A stretch of 64,000 bases of DNA, taken from contig OY725502.1 in assembly GCA_963281255.1 (NCBI GenBank), positions 3,720,001-3,784,000 on the forward strand, written 5' to 3'. The stretch is from Aphrocallistes beatrix. Its lineage: Eukaryota; Porifera; Hexactinellida; Sceptrulophora; Aphrocallistidae. Shown here one piece after another: positions 25,501-37,500 of the stretch. Every line of letters starts with the position of its first letter. Position 1 is the first letter of the stretch. The notes beneath the pieces were generated by a model, which was not told the origin of the DNA, ran no database searches, and worked only from the letters and a program-made list of their open reading frames with translations. A program made the translations under genes and the position numbers.

Positions 25501-28500
25501 TGTCAATTGATCATGCGCAATGTGACGATTGCGCATGCGCAATTGACTTTTTAATAAATGGCTCTTGTGCAGGGTTACCATACGTCCTTTTTTAGAGAGG
25601 ACAGTCCTTCTTTTTTGCTACCTGTCCTTTTTAAAATATGCTGTCCTTTTTGTCCTTTTTTTTCGCTTTTTGTCCTTATTGTCCTTTTTTTCGCTTTTTG
25701 TCCTTTTTGTTCTTATAAACTCATTCTTGTCCTTTTACGTTTTACTTGTAGATTATATACTAGAATGGCTATCATGATGATTTAGCATATTTTGGAAATC
25801 GAAACCCTAGGTGAGAATTTACATATATGTCCGCAGCTTCACAAAAAAATTCAAACCGATATCTCTTAAACTCAGGTCTGTACACCACATACGGCCGGAC
25901 ACCAGCACTCATTTTAGAACTGTGCTACTATAACATTATATTGGATCAGAGATCCAATATAATGATATTGAAGCACACTGAAAACTTTCAAAACAATTCC
26001 TTGGGGTGCTAGCACCCAGACAGCCATTATTGTCGTCATCGTTTTTCTAAATCTTCGATCTATCCCTGAGTGTCCTTTTTTTTATGACTGAGGAGATGGC
26101 AACCCTGCTCTTGTGCGTCTTCTCTGAAGTTATTAAGTCTACAATATTAATATATAAAAAATCCGTTTTGAACAATAGCTAGTGTATGGAAAAGGAAGAT
26201 ACACTCTCGTACTTGCCACAGGATCCAACGATATGTGATTGGCTCTTCCAAAGGCGCATATTATATAGTTATCACTTATATTGATAAAACCAGTGGTTCC
26301 CAACCTGGGGTCCACAGCATTATAAATCTAGAATCTACGGTTAATAGGGGGATGTTTTGACAGAAATGGTCCGGGTGGACCATTTCTGTCAAAACAGGGA
26401 GTTCATAGAATATAGTACAATTGCTATAAGAGGTCTACAGCCAAAAAGGTTGAAACCCGCAGGACAAAACCATGGATATATACATAATATAGTAGTAGAT
26501 GTATTTTGAATAACAAAGGCTAAAAACCTGGTTTGAAGACAAGCAGGTAAAATTGAAGCAGTAAGATCGAGAAGTTGAAAAACTCTGAGACGAAAATAAA
26601 ATTTGATAAAGAAAATATATAGATTTCCTATCATAATCTAAAATTTACTCACAAAATGAATTGGACATTCAGTACACTGTGGAATAGTGCATACTACTGA
26701 TGGAACAACTTCAGTGCATACTCCATCTATAGAAAATTGAAACTAAATAACTAAACAAAAAGTTAGCGACGAAGATGGGATTCGAACCCATGCGTGCAGA
26801 GCACAATGGATTAGCAGTCCATCGCCTTAACCACTCGGCCACCTCGTCAGATAAAAAGTAAATCAGTTTTAAAATTAATTAATGCTCTATCTATAAAAAA
26901 ATTAAATATAGTCAGGGTCGCTTATTGACCAAAAAATTTGTTCATAATAGAGATACTTCAAATTAAGCGAACATGATTCAATACAATTCCGATATAAAAA
27001 ATGAAATTGGAAACCAGGAGGTTAGTTCATAATAAACGAATGTTCATATTAATTAAGAGGGTTCATAATAAGCAACCCTGACTGTAAGAGGAAAAAGATA
27101 TAGCGACGAAGATGGGATTCGAATTTTTGCCAGGGGAATCAGGGGGGTTCCAATTGTCCCACTTTGCCTACCATGGCGGCGTCCCTGATGTTGACACATT
27201 CCCTCAAAACGAGACAAATTGTGTTGACCAATTAATTAAATTCATTAGTGAAAGTGAATACATTTCCCATCTAACATCAGCGGATGACTGACTATGGAAT
27301 CCTATCTAAGTAAGATATGAAGACATTCTGCGAAATTTCACGCTATGAACTTACTGTAACAATAACTAGCATTGTTAGTGATTGAAATAGAGAGCGAACT
27401 AGCTGAGTTCAAAACTCCATCCGACGCCAGCAATCCAAGATTGTACACACTCGCTACAGAATCATTGATATCAGAATTCAACGATACATCTCCAGTAAGA
27501 CGACCTATTGTAAAAATGTTCTCTGTATTTCCAAAATCAATTGAAAAAAATATATCTGAACTATCCACATCTTGTGCACTGACACTTGTAACAACTCTCC
27601 CACTCGTATATAACCTTGGGACAACGGCATCGTATTCTGTTTGAGAAAATATCGGCGGATTATCATTCACATCGAGCACATTGATCGTTACTGTGACGCT
27701 GTTGAATTGAGATATGGGATATCCATGGTCGCGTACTGTTATCAGCAATTGGTGTTCTGTTGATGTCTCAAAATCAAGTGCGAGTCTGAGTGAGATTTCA
27801 CTTGTGTTAGGATTTATCGCGAAAATATTGTCACCTTCGTTTGTGAGGCTATTGAGAGATATAATATAAGTGAGTGAGGTTGCATCTAAATCGGAAGCTG
27901 TGGTAGTGAGAAATGGAATATTTGTTTGAAAATTTTCTCCGAGCGAAATCTGATAGGATGGCTGTGAGAAAATCGGTATGTGATTGTTAGCATCTTCTAT
28001 GAAGATTACGAAGTTCATGGAAGAGTATCGAGTTGGAATACCAGTATCGGATGCCGTTATTACCAAATCATAGCGAATAGCTTGCAAGTAATCTAATGGA
28101 CTGGTCAGGAATAGCTCACCGTTGGTGGTTAGCGAGAATGGAAGGGGCAGTGGACCTGAAAGGGTATAATATATACCAGTAGAAGTGTTTGTATCCGAAT
28201 CTGTTGCTACGAATTGGATTATAAATGTGGATAAACGTGTGGTCTCAAGGATAGTGATGTTATTTGTAAGTATAGAAAAGACAGGAGCGAATAAATTCGG
28301 CTGTACTATATTGATATAGACCTGTACCTCAGAGTTTAGTGGGAGTGGCAGTCCATTGTCGGTAGAGGAAACGTAAAATATGTAAGTTTGAATTGCGTGC
28401 ATTGATAGACTCGAGTTCAGCACAAGTTCACCAGTAATTGAATCTAGTGCAAATAAACCGGGAATTGTTTGTGATAGGATGGAGTATGTGAGTTCACCAT

Positions 28501-31500
28501 TCCTCCCCGTGTCATCATCATAAGCTACAACTTGCAGGATGGAACTAGCGACTGGTGTATCTGATGGTAGTGAAAGTCGGTACACATCTTCTGAAAACCG
28601 CGGAACATTATCGTTTACGTCTGTCACGTCTATAATAACATTTGCAGTACCAATTCCGTTACCAATCGCTTGAATAGTTAGATTGAATCGAGGGGTTACC
28701 TCACGGTCTAAACTCATAGAAATCGAAAGTTGACCAGTTTGAGCGTTTACAGAAAAAATACTCAACTCGTTTCCCCCAGAAATTGTATAGGAGAGAGGCA
28801 TTCCTTGGTCACTAGGGTCGGGATCCCAAGCTGATACAGTTAAAATTGTGCTAGACACAGGTAACACCTCTGACAGTTCAACTTGATAAGATGGAGATGA
28901 GAACTGAGGTGTCTCGTTCTGCGCATCGGATACCTGAATCGTGACAACGCTTTGAATGGTGTCGCCTGAATTAATAGCGAAAATGTCGCTTGAGTATACT
29001 GGCTGTATCGTAGAGTCAACTGGGGCTATAAGGAATATTCTCCCGTCATCAGTTAATCTAAAAACCTCGGAGAATTCAAGATGACCACTTGAACGCTTTG
29101 AAAGTGATGATAAGTCTAAATCGAATCTTGTCACGTTTACGCCGGTTACTATTGCAAGTTCATCGCCAACTGTTGAGCTATCCGGGATGGAGAAGAAGAA
29201 TGAAGGGATGCTGAATGAGACTGTGTATGTGTCTATTTCGTGCAAAATTAAGTTGAGGAATATTTGAGAATTTTGCACACCATCTGATGCTTGTATTATC
29301 AAACTGTAGTTTCCAATCAACTCATTTAGTGAATTTTCTAAATACACCATGCCAGTTTGTGTGTTCAACTCCACCATTTGGTCAAGCGAATTCGCTAGAA
29401 GTTCATAGGTAATGGGAGGCCCGTATAGATCAAGATCATAAGCACCTAATTGCAATACTTCAGTCCCAATCAATAGAGTATTGGGTAAATATATTGTGTT
29501 GTATGTGATTGGGAATATCGGGGGATGTTCGTTAACATCCGTTACTTGTATATGTAGATAGGTTAAAGTTGATTGGGTGGGTATACCTTTGTCTGATGCT
29601 TGTATTAGCAACGAATGCAAGCGTGTCTGCTCAAAATCCAGTGCATTCTCTACGTATACAACACCTGTAGAGGAATTTATTGCAAAATCTGTGGATTGAG
29701 GGAGAATTGTATATTCTATTTGGCTATTTGTACTGCTATCCATGTCACTTGATTCGATTTGGAAAATTGAAGAATTAATTGAAAGATCTTCACGTATTGA
29801 TGTCTGAAACTCTGGCTGTGAAAAAGTTGGAGCATTATCGTTTTCATCGACAATATTGATCTCTAACTCAGCACTAGACGACAATGGAGGAAGACCTCTG
29901 TCAGTTACAATCACTGTTAATCGGTAGATATTAGTAATTTCAAAATCAAAAGTGTCGATAGTGAAAATGTCACCAGTATTCTCGTTAATTGAGAACTTCT
30001 GGTCAGAATTTCCCTTCTGAATGGAGAAGAAATATTCTTTATTTTGAGTAGAGTCAGCGTCAAAGGCTTTGAGAGTGAAAATAGCCGTGTATACGGTGGT
30101 ATGCTCTGATATTGAAACGGTTAAGGGTAATTCTTGGAAGATAGGACTGTTGTCATTGATATCTAATACAGTAATAGTTACTTGGGCACTTGAAGTAAAT
30201 GAGGGAGTGCCGAAATCACGTACGAAAACCGGGAAAATGTATGAAGATTCATTTTCAAAATCAATTGGATTAGATAGAATTAGTGTACCATTCGTGAGCA
30301 TTTCAAAGGGCAACGAAGATGTGTTTGTGAAGAATTCCAATTGACTATTCGATCCGATATCTTGATCAGTAACTGTGAATGTATTTATTTCTCCAAAAAC
30401 CTGACTATCTTCTGTGAGGCTAAAACTATAAAAAAGATCTGAAAACACAGGAACATTATCATTCAAATCTAAAACTTGTATAATGATGCGGGTTGTTGAT
30501 GTTAACGAGACAATACCCAAATCTGAAATTTCTACCTCTAAAGTATACAAATCTTGTATTTCCCTATCTAAGACGAACTCCAATAAGATCATTCCTGTAT
30601 TCATTATTCCAATCGAGAAACCATCCGACGGAAAACTCGAAGAAAACTTGAATCGTAGCATAGAATTCATTCCAACATCTGGATCAATTACAACAGGAGT
30701 AAACACTACATCAGAAACGTTATTATTTTCGTATATTTCGATTGTGTATTGAGATAATAATGTCTGAGGAATATTATCATTCAGATCTGTAATCTGAATT
30801 GAAACATTGGTCGAGGTAACATGTTGTCCATCAGACACGGATACTTCTACAATATAATCAAAAGCAGTTTCTCTATCCAATACTTGCATCAAAGACAACT
30901 CACCAGTGTTAGGGTGAATGGAAAATATCATGTGGTCTATCTGCGTTACTGTTCCGTTTACAGAAACAAAAGCTGAATCAACAGAAAATATCAGATCGGT
31001 TTGGTTATCTGGGTCAGTTGCAGTTATAGCTCCTAAAATCCCAATCGAATTTTCTGGAAACTGAAAGCTAAATACTTGAGTGAAGAAGGCCGGGTTATCA
31101 TTACTGTCAGTAACAGAGACGAATATTTGAGAGGTGCTAGAGAGCATTGGATTTCCTGTCGTAACAAGGTTATTAATTGCGATAACAGAAAAACTCAGCT
31201 GATCTATATTCTCAAAATCAATTTGGTTACGCAGTGTTAGGACTCCCGTTGAATTATCAATCGCGAAAAATGAAGCATTCGTGCTTGTATCTATCTCAAA
31301 ATTAAAAGCAGAATTCTGTACGAGAACATCATCATCACTAGCAGTGATCTGTAGTATTGAATAACCAATAAGAGAAGCTTCATTAACTGTGCCAAAGAAG
31401 ATGGGAGAGCTAAATGAGGGAGGATTATCATTCAGATCTGATATGAAGATTATAATGGTTGCATTAGCCGCTAGGCTAACTGATGCATTGGGGTTGCTAG

Positions 31501-34500
31501 CTTGGAGAATGATTGTGTATTCAGTGTTAAACTCAGCATCAAATGATACGGAATATAACCATAACTCCCCACTTGATGGAGAGATTGTAAAGCCAGGATT
31601 AATCGGGGAAACTTGCAAAATTTCGAATGCAATTTGAGTGTTTTCCTCTGAGGTATCACCATCCGTAGTTTGAACTTGTAGAATGCTTTGGTCGTAAAGA
31701 ACATTCTCAGTCAGATTAACTGTATATATATTAGAAGAAAATACAGGTGGATGGTCATTGCTATCCAAAACTGTGATTTTCAGAGTTGCATTTCCCAGTC
31801 GAGATGGATTACCATCATCCTCAGCTTGTATAGTTAATACATGAGATCTCAAACTCTCAAAATCTATCTGAGACACCACATACACATCACCAGTTGATAT
31901 GTTTATGTTAAAAAATGTCGTCGGCGTTAGAGAATATGAAATGGTTCCATTTTCTCCTACATCCATATCAATTGCGGGTAACTGTATGATGACAAAACCA
32001 AGTGGAGTATTCTCACTAACTTGGACGGTGAAATTATCGCTACTGAATATGGGCGAATTATCATTCACATCACTGATACGAATATCCACAGTAACTCCTG
32101 CACTTAACGCTAACGTGCCGTTATCAGATACAGAGATAGCCAGCGAGAATTCGGCTGTGTTTTCTCGATCTAATGAGTCTGACAGGATTAGAATACCGAG
32201 TGCTGGGTGTATTTGGAAACCTGGGAAAGAAGGAGAGACTGAAATAATCCTCCATGCTAATTCTGCATTTGGACCTGAGTCAGCATCACTAGCTTCCAAT
32301 GTGAGTATTTGGTGCGGAATTTCGGTATTTTCAGACAGTACTACGTTGAATTGGTTCTGAATTGGTATCGGAGTATTATCATTCGAGTCGGTAATACGAA
32401 CTACAACACAAACTCGAGTTGTAAGTGATTGTGTAAGATTCTCTCTATCACTGGCAGCAATAGAAAACGCATAATTCTCTCGAAATTCTCTATCAAAACT
32501 GATATTTGCATATAACTCCCCTGTATTACTAATGACATAGAAATTCGCAAGATCTAACGTGAAATTTTGACAATTAGAACTTAAGGAACATAATTGCGTG
32601 CACAAAGTTTGATTCGAAAAAGTATTCAGAGAATAAAAAATATCATCGCCATCCAAATCTGTCGCATTAAAAGTAATCAAGTGAGTTGGTGCTATCATAT
32701 TTTCCTGAATTCCCAAACTATAAATTGGTTGCGAAAAGATTGGAGAATTATCATTCTCGTTAATGATTAATACAAAAACATCAACCGTTGTGGTGAGAGG
32801 GGAAGAACTAACATCAGTCGCAATAACTTGAAAACGAAATTGTGGAATAGCTTCAAAATTAAAATTTGAACTACCGACGAAAATTTTTCCAGAATTACTT
32901 TCGATATAGAATAAGGATTGAGCAGATGGATCTACTGAAAAGTCTAAACTAAAACTTATATTCGAGTTAACACCTTTGTCAACATCAAAGGCTACCACTT
33001 GTAATATAAAGGAATTTGGCCCAATAGACTCAGGTATAGAAACTGTATAGTTATTCTGTGAAAAAACAGGATTGTTATCATTCGCATCTGTAACGTAAAT
33101 AATCACAGTTGTATTGTCAACACGAGGGAAAGCATTGCTATCACGCACTTGGATAAGTAATGTGTAGTTTTTCACTGATTCAAAATCCAACATATCAGCC
33201 AATGTGATTACTCCGGTAACATTATTCAGAGCAAATTTGGAGTCAGAATTCCCACTCAAAATTGAGAATATTAATTCTGAGTTTGTACCAGAATCTTGAT
33301 CACTAGCATTCACTTGCAAAATCTGAGATCCGACGCTAATCGATTCTGAAACAGCCAAGGAATAGACAGATTGTGAAAAAACAGGTGAATGATCGTTTAT
33401 ATCGAGAATTTCTATCTCAAGATAGGCTACACCCGAAAGCTGTGGTGCTCCATTATCTCTCGCTAACAATGTTAGAACTATTCTATCAACAGACTCACGA
33501 TCAAATGAATAATTAGCATAAAGTGTTCGAGTTTCAAAATCCAGGTAGAAATAGTTGTCAGGATTTCCTGATATTATTTCATATGTTATTTCTGCATTTG
33601 GACCTTCATCAGGATCTGTAGCTAGGAACAGCCCAATTCGAGTGACATTTGGAGAATGTTCTTGAAACTGTGCATATAGAGTCTCATTCTCAAACATTGG
33701 TGCATTATCATTGATGTCTAATAGAGTGACAACTAAACGCGCTTCATTTGTCAAACCACCACCATCTATCGCGATAATTGTCAAGTCATAGCCTGCTATA
33801 CTCTCCCGATCTAAAGATTGAGATGTGGTAATGATACCGCTCAACGCTGAAATCTGTATTTCAGATATGTTGGGTGATAAACTGTATGAAACTAGGCCGG
33901 ATCCATCTGAAATGTCTGAATTTTCTCTTATAATGGGGTCGGCATCTGTAGCTAGAACAGTTAGCAATTCAGTACTGACAGATACGTTTTCAAGCAGTGT
34001 TATAGTATATAAATCTTGTTCAAATATAGGTGAGTTGTCGTTAATGTTTAGAACTGTGATTGTAACGCGAGTTGATGCAGATAGACAAGGATATCCGTTA
34101 TCATAGGCGAATAGCTGTAAGGTGTAATCGATTTGGTATTCATAGTCAAGTGGGAAATTAATTGTAATCAACCCACTATTTGAGTCTACAATAAAGTCTC
34201 TGTCCTTATGATTGCCAGCTAAACCGTAACTCAAAAGCCCGTTTGTACCGGCATCTAGATCAGTAGCCGTTATAACGTCAAGGCGTGTACCGGAAAGCGA
34301 ATTTGATTCTCGTACTGAGTAAGCAAATGCAGTTGTATTAAAAACTGGTGCGAAACGGTTTATTGGGAGAAATGTTACAACTACATTCGCGAAATCAATG
34401 ATATTATTGTCGATTTTCAAAGAAATATTCAGTGTTTTTCGGGTGAATGGGTAATCTGCAATGACTGAGTTGTCAAATTTGATCATATTCGATTGGAATG

Positions 34501-37500
34501 AGACTGAAAGTGAATCTCTATCTTCAAAATCTAAGATGAAGTTATCTGAATGGACATCTCGGTCAAAAGTTAAGATAGGAAATAAGTCATTTTGATATTC
34601 AGAATAATCTTGAAAAGTTAAATAGTAACTGTCGGAAGCGAATTGTGGAGTGTGTTCATTTATGTCGACTAACTCAATAACAACAACAGAGTATGTATTA
34701 GCGGGGTTAGAGAAAAACAAATTTAAAGCATAGATCGACCTCTTTTCATAATCGAAATCAGGCATATTCGCTGTTAGAAGAGTATTCGATGAATTTACTA
34801 TAAAATTTCCATCCTCATTGCCAGAATTAATACTAAATACGTTTGGAAATGAAGCAATGAAATGGCTACCAGTAGAATTTTCAGGTAATTTGATATAGTA
34901 CACTGGGTCTGAATAACTTTGACTGTTCGAAGCATCAAATACAAATATCGTGATCATTGAAGATGAACTCAATCCAATGGAACTAGGCGCGTGGATGCTG
35001 AGCTCATAGGATTGATTAAGATTCTGTTGTAGAGATGAGTGATTCATAACAGAAAGACTGCCTGAGTTTGATAATGTAAACACGTTGGCTTCATTACCAT
35101 TGGTGATGACGTAGCTGAAGTTGGATGATAATGGGTGATCAGACGCCAGTAAGGCTAGCTCAAAGAAAGGGTTAGGATCTGAGAAGTTTGATGGGAGGGA
35201 AATTTGGTAATTAGAATTGGGAAAACGGATTGAATAGTGATAATCTGTCTTGATTTCAATATTTAAAATCGCAGTCGTATTCGTTACTAGATCACTCGCA
35301 CTGACAGAGAGAGAAAAGAAAGGCTGAGCGAAAAATTTTTTTCGTAATACCAAATCGCCAGTAGAAGCATTAACATAAAATGTATCATTGACATTTCCTG
35401 CTATTAAAGTGTTGGTAACAGTGTCTAAATCATAGTCAATAGCCTTGAAAGTATGTAGAACAGTCCCAATAGCAGTGGAGTCGTTAATTTCAATTGTTTG
35501 AATTTGCTCGAGAAAAGTCGGACGATTATCATTAATATCCACGACCAAAATAGAAATATTGAGAGAGTTCGTATCGGGTATTCGGGCAAGTGTGTTATTG
35601 GCAATAACAGTGAGAAGATAGGAACTTTGAAATTCTCTATCCAAAGGCACTAAAGTTTTAAGCACACCCGTTTCAAAATGTATCGAAAAGAATTGATTAT
35701 CTATGGAAGGCACTAATGAGTATTCTGTATATGTATTGTTGAAGTGACCATCTCTATCTGTTGTTATTACCGTGCCAAGATGTGTATGAGCAGATAAGCA
35801 CTCACGAATACTGAATTCATAATTCCCCACAAATAAAGGAGCGTTATCATTAATATCTATAATATATACGTTCAAGATTACTTCATCTATGAATTTCCCA
35901 TCACTAACCATGAGGAGTAATGTGAAATTGTTTGTATTTTCATAATCGAACATTCGAATGTTAAATACTGTCCCGTTCATAGAGTCAATTTGAAAATAAC
36001 TTGAGTTGGTAACAATAGAGTATGTAAGCACTGCATTCCGTCCGATATCCTCATCAGTAGCTGTTACTGTAATAACACTTGTATCGACTGTATTATCCTC
36101 AGAGAAGAAAGTCTCATACAAACTCCGTTCAAATTGAGGCGAATTATCGTTTATGTCTGTCACGATTATATTTATATTAATTTCTGATGATAAAGGAGGA
36201 AAGCCTGAGTCTATTAGAATCACTGTTAGGTTATAGGTGTCGATAGACTCGCGGTTAAAGGGAATTAAAGATGATAATTCACCAGTTGTGCAATTAAGTG
36301 CGAAATTTTGCGCATCGTTGCTCAGTCTGAATGCGAATAGAGTTGCATTAGGACCAATATCGTCATCAGAAAATATCAAAAAAGAGACAGTGAAAGGAGG
36401 AATTTGGTTTTCTTCCGTATATAATGTCGTGTTTAAAAGATATGGAGAGTTGTCATTGATATCTGAGAGAGTTATATACAATGTGAAAGTAGAATTTAAA
36501 CTTGGAAGACCCTGATCTACTGCAGAGAACACGAGAAGGAACGATTCAACTTCTTCCCGATCCAAAAGAGAGCTAGTGAAGACATCTCCAGTTGTCGAAT
36601 CCACTTGAAAACTCTGTGAGTACGTCGTATTCTGCAGAGAGTATCTAATCGCATTATTAGGGTAGTCTGCATCTAAGTCAAAAGCGGATAGAGTGTAGAT
36701 TAAACTGTTGATTCCCACACCTTCTGAAATTGTGATAGAGTCATTATCCAGAGAGAAATAGGGCGGGAATTCGTTAATATCTTCAATTCTAATAGAAACT
36801 ATAACTGAGCTCGTTCTAGCCAAGTCAAAGTTTGGTTGATCAATTGCTAGAATAGTGAGGTTAATTCGCGAAATATTTTCTCTATCTACAATGCTAATCA
36901 ATTCAAGCTCTCCTTTTAAAATGTCTAAAGAGAATGTGTTTATAGAGAAATCTGGCTCGGTTTTGCCAATAGAATAATGAACAAGATTGTTGTTATCAGA
37001 GAAATCACCATCAGTAGCAGTCAAATTCAGAATATTCGTATTCACCCGAGTAGATTCAGGAATAGTAATGTCATGTTTTGACTGAGAGAAGAGTGGAGAA
37101 TGAAAATTTCCATCTAAAACTTGAATTTCAACACAAAATGTCACATTGAAAAATGGAAATGCATTGTCTCGAGCAAAAATGCAAACGTTGTACGATGGAA
37201 TTAGAGAGATGTTAAGCGTTAAATTAGAAAAAATGATCCCTGTATTTTCCTCTATCGTAAAATGACTTTTAGGGGTAGATGACAAAATGTAGTAGTAAAT
37301 TTCTGCATTTACGCCAATGTCTTCATCTTGAAAGGTTAGATTCGAATCAACAATTGTATTGATCGGTTTCGCTTCCAGAATTCGATTGAAAGAACCTAGA
37401 GATGCATAGGGTGCATTGTCATTCGTGTCGAGGATGGAGATATTCACGATGAGAGTTGAAGTGAGAGGAATTTTCGCTGAATCTTTTGCAGTAACCTCAA

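Larger units (their letters stand above)
21558..26726 (-). other. Receptor Cys-rich modules and WQY/RF-P/WDG repeats (exons 10-16)
   Basis: Exons 10 and 11 encode Cys-rich modules ([38 protein letters not shown]). From residue about 4340 to 4948 a repeat appears at least three times: a small acidic loop, then GQWQY or GIWQYY, a tryptophan, a hydrophobic stretch (NAFVL, NAFLL, HTLLF), R-x-RF/Y-x-P (HRVRFVP, DRLRFTP, SRIRYIP) and W-D-G/N (HLWDGS, RLWDNS, HPWDGT). Similar motif orders occur in large bacterial surface proteins and in choanoflagellate proteins; that is recollection, not a search. The function is unknown; a beta-rich extracellular module is likely. Confidence 0.65.

Noticed and set aside
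25558-25785. Overlapping plus-strand frames rich in Phe, Leu and Ser in the hAT-like element
   Set aside because: They are produced by GTCCTTTTT repeats; no transposase motif is present.
27101-27123. Retrotransposon primer-binding site complementary to tRNA-Ser
   Set aside because: The CCA complement (TGG) is missing and the match extends into genomic flank of the tRNA, so a DNA duplication fits better.
27372-36515. Several plus-strand frames of 80-150 codons inside the 10.2-kb cadherin exon
   Set aside because: All lie opposite regularly spaced cadherin repeats and recur at repeat intervals; they are antisense shadows.
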